Of a stretch of DNA of 64,000 nucleotides, positions 19,262 through 27,330 are shown piece after piece. Origin of the DNA: Archangium minus. GTDB taxonomy: Bacteria > Myxococcota > Myxococcia > Myxococcales > Myxococcaceae. The stretch's first letter is position 1, and every line of letters begins with the position of its first letter. The stretch lies in contig NZ_CP043494.1 in NCBI RefSeq assembly GCF_044360475.1, forward strand, positions 12,462,001-12,526,000. The letters run 5' to 3'. The notes under the pieces were generated by a model, which was not told where the DNA came from, did no database searches, and saw only the letters and a program-made list of their open reading frames with translations. A program made the translations under genes and the position numbers.

Positions 19262-19440
19262 CATTGGGACATGCCTCCACGCGCCAGGCGCTGAGGGAGT
19301 GGCGCGAGCAGTACCGGACCTTCGTCGCGGCGTTCCGCGAAGCGGCAGCCCGGTGGAGGCGAGGGGACTTTTCGGCCCCCTTTCCGCGCTACTCCTTCCC
19401 GCCGCGTGTCGTGCCGAGTCCCCTCACACGAATTCTTTGA
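19262..19440 (+). pseudogene. fragment of unidentified (possibly mobile-element) protein
   Basis: A reading frame ending at 19440 gives a natural-looking tail: REWREQYRTFVAAFREAA then WRRGDFSAPFPRYSFPPR. An amphipathic helix followed by a Phe/Pro-rich end resembles the C-termini of some small transposase-like proteins, but I cannot name the family. The 5' part is lost to the IS630 remnant and the 3' side abuts the IS91 fragment. Confidence 0.35.
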
Positions 19441-19455
19441 CACCCTCTCGGCAGC

Positions 19456-20106
19456 TCCTTCCTGGCCACTGCCTGGGGCGCCACGCTCGCCTCCTCCACA
19501 CCTGCTTGGGGGACCAGAAATGGCCGGAGCTTCGCGCCTGGAGCGAAGACGCCATGAAACCTCGTGAGGTTTGCCCGAGGCGGAGGTACCAGGGACGCTA
19601 CACGCCGTAACAGTTCCAGCCCGGTGAAGAGCAGGTGCGTGGTGCCGTCCGGCAGCGGGCGCTTCATGCGGTAGGCGATGCGGCCATCCTCCATTCGCGA
19701 CAGGCGCTCCAGCGCCAGCGCGCCACGCGCCCCATAGCGGCACAGCCGCTCCAGCCCCTGCCTGTCGTTGGCGTGAAGGTGCGTGTTGGCGTGTAGGGAG
19801 AAGCCCTCCAGGAAGGCGCATCGGGGCTGCTTTCGGGGAGGGGGCCGCACGTCCACCTCCGTCCAGCGCAGCCGCTGCTGCAGCGACTGCGCCTGATATG
19901 CCCGCAGCGCGTCCTCGAGCCCTTGCGCGGGCAGGGCCCCTCTTTTCTCCAGCAGGCGCAGCACCCGGTGGCGCACCACCCTCAGCAGCCGCTCCACCTC
20001 TGCTTGCGTGGGCGGGGGCAATGGCTCGAAGCGCACGCCGTCCTCCCGCGGCACGAAGACGCCGTCCGGCACCAGCGAGTGGAAGTGCGGCGTCACTTGC
20101 AACGCC
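19456..20106 (-). pseudogene. IS91-family transposase, C-terminal half
   Basis: The minus-strand frame carries the conserved IS91-group blocks: ALQVTPHFHSLVPDG (HUH motif HFH), NTHLHANDRQGLERLCRYGAR and MKRPLPDGTTHLLFTGLELL, then a diverged tail. It lacks the N-terminal zinc-finger half. On the right it is fused at the GA core (20107-20108) to a metallo-hydrolase fragment, the same codon boundary used by the serine-recombinase element at 34739. On the left it loses similarity at about 19456. Confidence 0.85.
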
Positions 20107-20300
20107 GACGTCAGGTCGACCACGCTGTGCCCTGGGGTGTGGCCGCCGGTGAGACGAACGACCACCCCTGGCGCAACCTCATACTCGTCCTCGAATATCC
20201 GCAGCTGGTTGTGATACTCGTTCAAGAAGCGCGTGGCGGTCGACCGGAGCACGTCCGGCACCGGCGACGGCATGACAGTGTGGGAGAAATCGGGCGACGC
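20107..20300 (-). pseudogene. metallo-beta-lactamase-fold hydrolase fragment
   Basis: The minus-strand sequence reads HTVMPSPVPDVLRSTATRF, then FEDEYEVAPGV and GGHTPGHSVVDL, an MBL-fold middle segment with the GHTPGH metal ligands. It is cut off exactly at the IS91 junction and upstream by the GFA fragment. It runs in frame into the IS91 transposase, forming an accidental chimera. A segment that would follow it in such proteins occurs at 30513. Confidence 0.65.
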
Positions 20301-20311
20301 CCAGAACTTGA

Positions 20312-20490
20312 CTTCGGCGGCTTTCGTGCCAGCGGGTGTGCGGCGTCTGCCACACGCGTATCTACAACACCAACATGGCCGTGCCGGGCATCGCGGTGGT
20401 GCGGGCGGGGACGCTCGCGGACAGCCACCTGCTCAACCCGATCGCTCATATCTGGGTGAAGCGGAAGCAGCCCTGGAAGGGGGTAGGTGG
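20312..20490 (+). pseudogene. GFA-family (DUF636) protein C-terminal fragment
   Basis: The plus-strand sequence reads VCGVCHTRIYNTN, then VVRAGTLADS and PIAHIWVKRKQPW. This matches the zinc-binding C-terminus of GFA (glutathione-dependent formaldehyde-activating-like) proteins. Neither a start nor the N-terminal Cys pair is present, and frame continuity is lost on both sides. Confidence 0.6.
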
Positions 20491-20533
20491 CTGCCTCGCT
20501 CGCGACTATCGCGGTGGAGTCTGCTACGACCAC

Positions 20534-21136
20534 TCACTTCGGGGGAGGCGCGGGCCGTTTCTCGACCGCTCGCCAGGCGGCCGCCGCGAGGATGGGGATG
20601 GCCGCGCGCATGTCCACCTTCGTGCGCCCCGCGAGCCACTCTCGCAACAACTCCTGGGCCGGCCCGAGGATGACCGAGAAGAACAGCGCGAAGGGCATGG
20701 CCTCCACGGCGCCCTGCCGGATGTGTGGCTGAAGCCACTCGAGCACCTCGCCGAAGAACTTCCTGTTCTGCTCGACGATGTTGGTCTCCGCGGCCACGAC
20801 CTGAGAGGCCTCCCGGGCGACCACGAGGAATCGCGTCTCATCGGCGTGTTCCTGGGACCACTCCAGGTGGAAGCGAACCAGCGCCTCGATCCCTTCCTTC
20901 GCGGTGTGGTGGCGCTGGAGCTCCCGCAGCAGCTCCCCCTGGTACTGCTTGAGAATCTCCAGGTACAGGGCGGCCGCGATGGCGTCCTTGCTGGGGAACA
21001 CGTGGTAGATGCTGCCCGTGCTGGCGCCCGAGCGGGCTCGGATGGCTGCCACCGTCGTCCCCTCGAAGCCCCGCGCCAGGAAGCATTCGAGTGCGGCCTT
21101 GAGAATTTCGTTTCGGCGACCACCCGGGTTGCGCAT
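20534..21136 (-). CDS. TetR/AcrR-family transcriptional regulator
   Basis: A 200-aa regulator. The N-terminal HTH reads ILKAALECFLARGFEGTTV, then RARSGASTGSIYHVFPSKDAI, the classic TetR DNA-binding domain; the all-alpha ligand-binding half is of normal length. Two overlapping perfect palindromes lie 16 bp upstream of the start (21152-21179), so autorepression is likely. The neighbours are gene fragments, so its original target may be lost or distant. Confidence 0.9.
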   Translation of the reverse strand: MRNPGGRRNEILKAALECFLARGFEGTTVAAIRARSGASTGSIYHVFPSKDAIAAALYLEILKQYQGELLRELQRHHTAKEGIEALVRFHLEWSQEHADETRFLVVAREASQVVAAETNIVEQNRKFFGEVLEWLQPHIRQGAVEAMPFALFFSVILGPAQELLREWLAGRTKVDMRAAIPILAAAAWRAVEKRPAPPPK

Positions 21137-21151
21137 GCGCGCATCCTAGTG

Positions 21152-21179
21152 TAGAACTCAGTTCTAGAACGTCGTTCTA
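21152..21179. promoter_or_regulatory. tandem palindromic operator upstream of TetR gene
   Basis: TAGAAC TCA GTTCTA (21152-21166) and TAGAAC GTC GTTCTA (21165-21179) are perfect palindromes with the same half-site, sharing a TA and spaced 13 bp centre to centre. This fits cooperative binding of two TetR dimers overlapping the promoter of the adjacent gene. Confidence 0.75.
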
Positions 21180-21378
21180 GATGCTCCGGGGCGTTGGACG
21201 TCGACGGAGGGACACGCTCGTTGTCTCTCCACGTCCTCACTTCGCCCTCGACGAGGGGATGGACAGGGGGCTGCCTCACTTGAAAAGGGGGGGAGTTGTT
21301 TTGTTTGTGCAGGCGTCTTGTTCGCGGTTGTTGTGAGAGTGGATTCATTCCTAGTGAAAGACATGAAGGGCAGGTCAC

Positions 21379-21726
21379 ATGAAATCTACCAGCGCGTTTA
21401 TTGCCTTCTCCATTCTTGGGCTCGCGAGTATCACTGGATGCGGCGGAACAGAGTTCACGCCATCCGAGGGGAACGAGTTGCGCACCACCCAGCAGCGGGC
21501 CGACTGCACGCCTCCAGCTCCCTCCGTGGCCGACATCACGAGGCACTGCCAGAGCAATCCACTGAATGAGTTTCCATCTACCTGCGTGACCAGCAATGCG
21601 TATGCGGGCTACTGCTCCAGGGGGACTACAACATGCTCCCTGTATACATGCACTGGAAGTTGGGGCACCTACCTGGGCTCCTGCGAAACCATGCTCCAGC
21701 CATATCCGACTGGGATGTGTCGGTGA
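21379..21726 (+). CDS. small Cys-rich lipoprotein, hypothetical
   Basis: A 115-aa protein with a signal peptide ending in lipobox SITGCGG. The mature part has about ten Cys, many in CxC-like spacing near the C-terminus (YCSRGTTTCSLYTC), suggesting disulfides and surface exposure. No family recognised. A weak AGG-rich SD precedes the ATG. The secreted metalloprotease gene begins 140 bp downstream on the same strand, so both may be exported products of one region. Confidence 0.7.
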   Translation: MKSTSAFIAFSILGLASITGCGGTEFTPSEGNELRTTQQRADCTPPAPSVADITRHCQSNPLNEFPSTCVTSNAYAGYCSRGTTTCSLYTCTGSWGTYLGSCETMLQPYPTGMCR

Positions 21727-21865
21727 GGCGGGTGGGGGAGCCTCGCTCGCTCTGGTCCGAGGGACGGAGCGGGCGGGCAGGGGACTTCAATTGGGGTAGG
21801 TGCTGTGTTGATGGACTCGCGCACCGGCGATTCCATGGCAAATTGTTGCGCATCAAGGAACAGAA

Positions 21866-23008
21866 ATGATCAAGTCACTTGTCTCACTTGCCCTTATGGT
21901 CCTGTGTGTCTGGACTGGCCGCGCGGACGCTCAGTCGTACGTGCACCCGATCGACTTCCACATTCCTTCGGGCTGGTGCGGGCTGTCCGATATCAACCAG
22001 CGCCTTCAGCGCTATGTCAACGATGTCAACGTCATCTACGCGCGCGGAACGAATCTCCGGTTCTCGCTGGGACAGATCCACTGCCGCGACGCGCCCATGC
22101 CCACCACTACGCGGAACTCGACGGTGCCGCTCGTCGGCGCCTACACGTTCGCGGCCTTCATCGACGCAAACATCGGGTCGAGAGATCATTCGCACGGCGG
22201 CCAGTCCGGTTACCAGATCCCCGAGCGGGAAGGGAAGAACGAGCTCAGCCTGCTGGACATGCACTGGAAGAACATCTATTCCGACACCGACCTCCAGAAC
22301 AGCACCAACCGCTACGACTACCTCCAGTACCAGGTCCTCACCATCGTCCACGAGATCGGGCACCACAATGGGCTGGGGTTGAGCGAGTACTACGGCCTGG
22401 GCACGTATGACCAGACGGGCGTTGCCCCCATCGAGAATCTCGTCACTTCTCCGCCCTCCCCCTACTGGGCCGAGCGCATGCTCGCGAACCGAGACCCGAT
22501 GCGCGCTTGCGCCTACGACGAATGTGAGTTCTCGCCCCTTTCGAAGACAATCATCAACCGTGTGGCGAGCGGCTACTACGACACCCGAGGCTGCCACCGC
22601 GGGTACTACTTCCCATGCACCTCCGTTGGCTCGCACACGATGACGGTCAGGGTCGTGAACGCCGACGGCGCCGCGATCTCCGGGTGCGCCGTTCAGGCGT
22701 ACATCGCCGGGTCGGCCCGCCCGGCCTCACCGGCGACGCTGCGCTTCCAGGGGACCACCGATGCCGCGGGCGTCGTGGCGTTCTCCTCCCAGCTCGCTCA
22801 TGACAGCTTCTCGAACGTGTACCTCCTGAAGGCACAGTGTCCGAATCGCGGGCAACAGTCGAAGTGGATCTCGATTTTCGACATCCAGGCCCAGAATCAG
22901 GGAATGCCCGGCGGCGGGCTCGCCGGCGACTTCCGCTACCCGGGCGCCGTCGTGTTCACGATGCCGACGCTCCCCCCCCAGTTGGACGCTCGAGTGGGTC
23001 TCTTTTGA
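21866..23008 (+). CDS. secreted zinc-metalloprotease-like protein (frameshifted 3' end)
   Basis: The 380-aa frame starts with a signal peptide cleaved near RADAQS. The putative zinc site is in TIVHEIGHHNGLG: HExxH plus the met-zincin-like Gly, but the third ligand position is not an obvious His. A Cys-containing beta-rich C-terminal region follows. The stop at 23008 comes just after a C8 tract (22972-22979). Shifting one base there continues the protein for 81 codons (TLEWVSFDPPTISAS...) to 23252, adding several Cys. The annotated frame is thus probably the broken or phase-off form of a ~460-aa secreted protease. Confidence 0.7.
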   Translation: MIKSLVSLALMVLCVWTGRADAQSYVHPIDFHIPSGWCGLSDINQRLQRYVNDVNVIYARGTNLRFSLGQIHCRDAPMPTTTRNSTVPLVGAYTFAAFIDANIGSRDHSHGGQSGYQIPEREGKNELSLLDMHWKNIYSDTDLQNSTNRYDYLQYQVLTIVHEIGHHNGLGLSEYYGLGTYDQTGVAPIENLVTSPPSPYWAERMLANRDPMRACAYDECEFSPLSKTIINRVASGYYDTRGCHRGYYFPCTSVGSHTMTVRVVNADGAAISGCAVQAYIAGSARPASPATLRFQGTTDAAGVVAFSSQLAHDSFSNVYLLKAQCPNRGQQSKWISIFDIQAQNQGMPGGGLAGDFRYPGAVVFTMPTLPPQLDARVGLF

Positions 23009-23252
23009 TCCGCCCACCATTTCGGCGAGCAACTCGGGCGATGGTTGCGCCCTCCTCATGACAACCAACCCGCTCGGCGGAGCCGTGAGCGGCATGAGCC
23101 ACTGCTGCAACCCCGGGAGCTGCTTCGAGTCTGTTTCGCCAGCCGCGTCCTTCCAGGTCGGGCAGGAGGTGAGGCTCTGCCAGGAGAGCAACGAATACAA
23201 CTGTTCGAACCCGGTCACGGTCACGCGTTGGCCCTACGCGTTCGCGCCCTGA
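23009..23252 (+). pseudogene. out-of-frame C-terminal tail of the secreted metalloprotease
   Basis: The +1 frame is open from the C8 tract to 23252 and reads as sensible exported protein: SNSGDGCALLMTTNPLGG, SHCCNPGSCFESV and YNCSNPVTVTRW. Cys and Asn content match the upstream frame. It has no start of its own in a good context and is best read as the missing end of the gene at 21866. Confidence 0.65.
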
Positions 23253-23289
23253 CCGGAGGGATGGGTCCACGTGGAGCCATTGGGCGTAC

Positions 23290-23388
23290 GCTGTTGATGA
23301 TGTCCGCGCTCGCGCGAACCCCGTCTCGTCGGCGTTGGCCGCCTCCGAGGCCCGTACGTAGGTGAGAGCTTCGGCTTCTGCCTCCTCG
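23290..23388 (-). pseudogene. IS66-like transposase fragment
   Basis: The minus-strand sequence contains ANADETGF and, 20 residues later, QWLHV, resembling the conserved DET...WLHV region of IS66 transposases. It is fused in frame to an IS91 piece (CRYGARGALAMER) at about 23388. Too short for firm assignment. Confidence 0.4.
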
Positions 23389-23440
23389 AAGCGCTCCATC
23401 GCGAGGGCTCCCCGCGCTCCGTACCTGCACAGCCGCTCCA

Positions 23441-23970
23441 CATCCCATTCGCAGACTACGATACATGCAGGGCCGGTTTCGGACTGCGTGACCATCACCC
23501 TGCCGACTCATCCGCTCCAGGGCGTGCAGCTGCCGGTCATCCGCACCGCCCGTAGCCAGGACGGCAGGCGGTACATCGACGTGGAGCACCCACCTGGCTG
23601 GTGCATGAGGCTTCCCATTGAGTGGACGGACCGCTCCGCACCTCTGGTCCCACCCAGCATCGGCGGGCGTGAGGTTCGCCTCGGCATTTCCGACCTGCTC
23701 AAGCTCGCTGACGCTGTAGAGGTGGCACTTCGCCGGGAGCCTGCTCCACCGCCTGCTCCTGGCTCAGCGGCTGAGGATAACTTCATCCAAGTCACCTCGG
23801 TCGACACGGCCCGCGGCAATCCGACAGGCTCTTCTCGGAGCGTGGACCCCCCTCTTGCCCCAGGTGCTTCACGCCGGGGCCGCAAGCGCGGAGGAAAACA
23901 ATGAACGAGAAGGGCAAGGCCATTCCAAAACCCGTTTCCGAGAAGAGGGGCATTATGCATAGCGCACCCA
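23441..23970 (+). mobile_element. 530-bp serine-recombinase-element derivative in IS91 (copy 1)
   Basis: The insert is bounded by CCA at both junctions (23438-23440 and 23968-23970) and is the same length as the insert at 63058-63587, at the same IS91 position. It contains only the accessory ORF (23488-23904) and a short start-like frame overlapping its stop (ATGA at about 23903), which looks like the stub of a deleted recombinase gene. Interpreted as a non-autonomous deletion derivative of a large-serine-recombinase element. Confidence 0.6.
23488..23904 (+). CDS. recombinase-associated accessory protein (DUF5372-like)
   Basis: A 138-aa basic-tailed protein starting at a GTG (VTITLPTHPLQG). 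The opening THPLxG and the later EHPPGWCMRLPIEWTD resemble the ORF before the serine recombinase at 34741 (ITLRIHPLFGQP ... LPIQWTSLRP), so both belong to the small-protein family found next to large serine recombinases. The tail RRGRKRGGK could bind DNA. Function unproven; a recombination directionality or accessory role is plausible. A near-identical gene lies at 63105. Confidence 0.6.
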   Translation: MTITLPTHPLQGVQLPVIRTARSQDGRRYIDVEHPPGWCMRLPIEWTDRSAPLVPPSIGGREVRLGISDLLKLADAVEVALRREPAPPPAPGSAAEDNFIQVTSVDTARGNPTGSSRSVDPPLAPGASRRGRKRGGKQ

Positions 23971-24185
23971 GGCCCTCCCTGTCATTTGCATGCAGGTGGG
24001 TGTTGGCATGGAGGGAGAAGCCCTCCAGGAAGGCGCAGCGGGGCGCCTTCTTGGGCGGTGGCCGCACGTCCAGCCCCGTCCATCGGAAGCGCTGCTGAAG
24101 GGACTGGGCCTGATAGGCCTGCCGCGCGTCCTCGGGCCCTTCCCCGGGCAGCGCACCGCGCTTCTCCAGCATGCGTAATACACCG

Positions 24186-24510
24186 AGCGGGGCGTGCGCC
24201 TGTCGGTGAGGGGACCGCCGTCCGTACTGGTCCGGTTCAGACACGTGCTCGAGCGTGGATGAGCCCACGCACGGGGACTACGGGGCTTCGACGACGACGC
24301 TCCCCGTCTTGTCGTCGAAGCCGTCACCGGTCAGGTCGGCATCCGACCTTCGCACCTTGGTACGGTGTCCGACATGATGGAACCGATGTGACTCCAGACC
24401 GCCGCAGGGGTATCCGACGGCGACGTGAAGCAAGCGATTCACTGCTGCCACCGCGGTGGCAACAGGGTGGCAGTACTTCATGCGTCTCACCTCAACCAGG
24501 GACGCACACG
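24186..24510. other. region without recognisable gene
   Basis: These 325 bp lie between the IS91 fragment and the DUF1761 remnant. The minus strand has a short natural-looking frame (DLTGDGFDDKTGSVVVEAP, ending near 24280) that may be the tail of an exported protein, but nothing identifies it. Confidence 0.3.
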
Positions 24511-24715
24511 ATGTTCACTCTTTCGGTTAATTGGTTCGCGGTTCTTCTCTCGACCGTGGCGCTGCAGATTCTCGGCGCTGCGTGGTTCATGGGTGTCGTC
24601 CCGAAGCCGTATGCACTGGCGCTCGAGCGCACCGACCTCGTGGGCCGCAAGCCGGAGCCGATCTTCATCGCAGGCCCCCTGCTCTGCGGACTCGTGGTGA
24701 CGATGGCGAACACGG
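24511..24715 (+). pseudogene. DUF1761-like membrane protein, N-terminal fragment
   Basis: Starts with an ATG and reads MFTLSVNWFAVLLSTVA then LGAAWFMGVVPKPYALAL and AGPLLCGLV, with two membrane helices, as in DUF1761 proteins. Homology stops at about 24715, where the sequence runs into a diguanylate-cyclase fragment. Confidence 0.55.
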
Positions 24716-24806
24716 CAGGCAGGAGCGCCGCAGCCAGGCGCCCGAGGGCGTCGATTGCTTCGTCCTGATGGACATCGACCACTTCGAGAGCATCAACGAC
24801 CGCTGA
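24716..24806 (+). pseudogene. GGDEF (diguanylate cyclase) domain fragment
   Basis: The plus strand reads EGVDCFVLMDIDHFESINDR and then stops at the IS91 terminus. FxxMDIDHFKxIND is the conserved metal-binding segment that precedes the GGDEF signature; the signature itself and everything downstream are missing. Confidence 0.6.
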
Positions 24807-24872
24807 CGTATAGGAAGGACAGGAGCCCTGTTGGGGGTAGAGGGCGGGAGGTGAGCGGGAGGTGAGGACGGG
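24807..24872. repeat. isolated IS91 terminus (type 1)
   Basis: About 65 bp starting CGTATAGGAAGGACAGGAG are identical to the ends at 29971 and 33647; no transposase sequence follows. The terminus sits directly on a truncated GGDEF fragment. Confidence 0.8.
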
Positions 24873-24999
24873 GCTTCCCAAGGGCGGGCGCGAGCGGACG
24901 GTCGCGCGCTCGTCGACATGTTGCTAAAGGCGGTGGGCGAAGCCTCTTCTTCCTCTCGGTGGGAAGGGGAACCCGTGTGAGGGTTCGAACGAGCCGCAC

Positions 25000-25031
25000 G
25001 GCCCCCCGGGAGCTGCTGCCCCCGGAGGGCC
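25000..25031. terminator. GC-rich hairpin
   Basis: GGCCCCCCGGG ... CCCGGAGGGCC forms a strong near-perfect stem with a 10-nt loop. It lies 72 bp beyond the stop of the minus-strand metalloprotease and could act as its terminator. Confidence 0.45.
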
Positions 25032-25103
25032 ATGTCCGTGGCGAGGACCAGGTGGCGCCCTTCTACTCCCGACCCTCGTTCCGGCTGCCGGATGCCGGCG
25101 TGG

Positions 25104-26767
25104 CTACCACGGGCCGATGGAGAAGCTCCCCGACCAGGCGCCGTAGGAGGACGTGGTGATGCCGTTGCGGGTCGTGCCCGTATAGCTGCTCTGTCCCGGC
25201 TGGATGGTGACGATCACCGCCCCGCCCGTGGCGGGAATCGCACCGGCATGCACCGCGGCCACGCAGACATTCGAGTCATCGGTGTAGAGGTCCGTGCCCC
25301 ACACTGCCCCGCCGCTCACCGCCCCACAGCTGCACGGAATCCGCGTCCCGTTCTGCCCGCGGTAGGACGTGAAGTTGTAGCTCGAGCAGCTGCTCGGAGG
25401 TGGCGTCTGGCCGCTGACGGAGAAGCTCCCCGGCCAGGCGCCATAGGAGGACGTGGTGATGCCGTTGCGGGTCGTACCCGTGTAGCTGCTCTGTCCCGGC
25501 TGGATGGTGACGACCACCGTCCCGCCCGTGGCGGGAATCGCACCGGCATGCACCGCGGCCACGCAGGCATTCGAGTCATCGGTGTAGAGGTCCGTGCCCC
25601 ACACCGCCCCGCCGCTCACCGCCCCACAGCCGCACGTAATCCGCGTCCCGTTCTGCCCGCGGTAGGACGTGAAGTTGTAGCTCGAGCAGCTGCTCGGAGG
25701 TGGCGTCTGGCCGCTGACGGAGAAGCTCCCCGGCCAGGTGCCATAGGAGGACGTGGTGATGCCGTTGCGGGTCGTGCCCGTATAGCTGCTCTGTCCCGGC
25801 TGGATGGTGACGACCACCGTCCCGCCCGTGGCGGGAATCGCACCGGCATGCACCGCGGCCACGCAGGCATTCGAGTCATCGGTGTAGAGGTCCGTGCCCC
25901 ACACCGCCCCGCCGTTCACCGCCTCACAGCTGCACGGAATCTGCTTCCCGTTCTGCCCGCGGTAGGACGTGAAGTTGTAGCTCGAACAGCTCGCGACCGC
26001 ACCGCCGCTGGAGTAGAGGGAATCCAGTGCGGTGATGTCGGAGCTGGTCCACTCACCGGTTTCGGTCGCCCGGAAGCAGGAGTTCATGATCGACCCGCCC
26101 ACGGTGGCCGTGGTCGGCGTCCCAGGGATGTGGATGGCGCCCACACCAGCATCTCCCTCGTTGCCGCCGCTGCCACAGCTGATGCTGCGATCGTAGTAGT
26201 CCGAGTGGCGGAAACCGATCGCGTGGCCCAGTTCATGGGTGATGACGTGCTCGTTCACGTCAACGCTGTAGCTTTCCAGGCCGGTGCCGATGTTGATGGT
26301 CCCGTAGGGCAGGCCGCCCGAGGGGAAGCCCGCGGAGCCGCCGGTGCCAGACATGGTCTGCGCGGTGATGTTCGCGGTGCAGCCGGTGGTCGGGCCACGC
26401 GCGAAGGTGATCCGGAGACCCCGCTCATTGTAGTTGGCGATGGCCTAGTCGAGACCCTGGCTCAGGTTGGTGTAGCTGTTGAACGTGGAGGTGGGGTTGA
26501 CGCAGATTTTCGTCACGCTCGTGCCGACGAGGTTGGTCGTGCGGTACTGCTCAGCACTTCCCGCGGGGGCCTGGAGCATCTCGCGGGACGCCTCGAGGGT
26601 CACGTGAGCGTCGCGGCCCACACGGCACCGTCGGCAACGATGATGTCGTTGGCCGGAAACCCGGCCTCGATCAGGTTGGAGACGATCTCCTGGTTCTCGG
26701 CCTCCGGGTCGACACCGCAGCCAACGAGGGCGACACCGGCTATCAACGCCATGGAAAGCTTACGCAT
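25104..26767 (-). pseudogene. M57-like HEIGH metalloprotease with three LCCL domains, inactivated
   Basis: Reading from ATG 26767: a lipoprotein signal (MALIAGVALVGCG), then a typical M57 prosegment; a frameshift near 26605 is needed to continue into LEASREMLQ, and an in-frame TAG at 26445-26447 interrupts GLD*AIANYNERG. The remainder (from ATG 26354) is intact: zinc site VITHELGHAIGFRHSD (full HExxHxxGxxH), met-turn region SIMNSCF, then three near-identical ~100-aa LCCL domains (each with YRGQNG, VWGTDLYTDDS and AAVHAGAI). The 416-aa open part lacks signal peptide and prosegment, so it is probably not exported. Two independent lesions argue for a true pseudogene. Confidence 0.75.
25118..25990 (-). 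repeat. three tandem 300-bp direct repeats (LCCL-coding)
   Basis: The sequence repeats with an exact 300-bp period (for example the segment at 25418 recurs at 25718) and more than 90 percent identity, encoding LCCL domains 3, 2 and 1. The near-identity suggests recent expansion or ongoing homogenisation. Confidence 0.85.
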
Positions 26768-27104
26768 GGGGATTTCCTTTTCGAAGGACTACAAGAGGTG
26801 GACGCTGCCGCCTGGGGGCTCCAGCCGCGACCGCGCGCCCCTCCCCAGGAGCAACCCCAGGCGAAAAGCAGGAAAACACGTAAGTTTTAATTTGGCAACA
26901 CGCGAAGTGTAAGAAAGATGGACGGTCCGTTGAAGGCGAGGACGAGAGCGGAGGGGCAGAGGAGGGCCGATGGAGGGTGACACGAGGGCTGTGCGCCGGG
27001 CCGGAGCAGAGGCTGTGCCGCCCCTCGGGGCACATGCCGGCCCAAGCGGCCCAGCCAGGCGGCAGGCAGCAGGGGAGTGGGCGTCCAGGTCACTGAGGGT
27101 GCTT
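26768..27104. other. region without recognisable gene
   Basis: Upstream region of the metalloprotease pseudogene (its promoter would be here) followed by GC-rich sequence with no coding signal I can support. Confidence 0.4.
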
Positions 27105-27330
27105 GGGCTCAACACCACGCGCTCTGGGGTGGACCCTGTGCCGGGGCCAGCTTCGCAGGCCGCGAGGGCAATGACAGGTGCTCCAGAATGGCGCGCCCCC
27201 CAGCGGGGGCCGTCAGGTATGCCAGCACCCTCCTGCGGCCTCCACACCGAGAGCAGGCGAAGACATCCAGCGCTTTCCGTCCGGCGCAGCAGTCCCGCCC
27301 AATCCAATCGCGGCGTGCGCTCCATCGTCG
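27105..27330 (-). pseudogene. IS91-family transposase C-terminal remnant
   Basis: The minus strand reads LDVFACSRCGGRRRVLAYL then GGRAILEHLSLPSRPAKLAP, matching the zinc-ribbon-like C-terminal end of the IS91 transposases in this window, with a stop at 27109. It is more diverged than the other copies and has no identifiable terminus. Confidence 0.65.

Larger units (their letters stand above)
23389..24185 (-). mobile_element. IS91-family fragment interrupted by a 530-bp element
   Basis: IS91 transposase sequence on the minus strand occurs on both sides of the insert: CRYGARGALAMER to the left (23389-23440), and LEKRGALPGEG ... LHANDREGL to the right (23971-24185). Both outer ends are truncated. 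The insert sits between the ND(R)xGL and CRYGAR blocks, as in the copy at 62336-64000. Confidence 0.75.

Noticed and set aside
25118..25990. CRISPR-like or satellite array
   Set aside because: Units are 300 bp and contiguous with no spacers; they encode LCCL domains.
25032..26912. Repetitive plus-strand 626-codon frame with three repeats
   Set aside because: It is the complement of the LCCL-repeat metalloprotease; the repeat is explained by the minus-strand domains.
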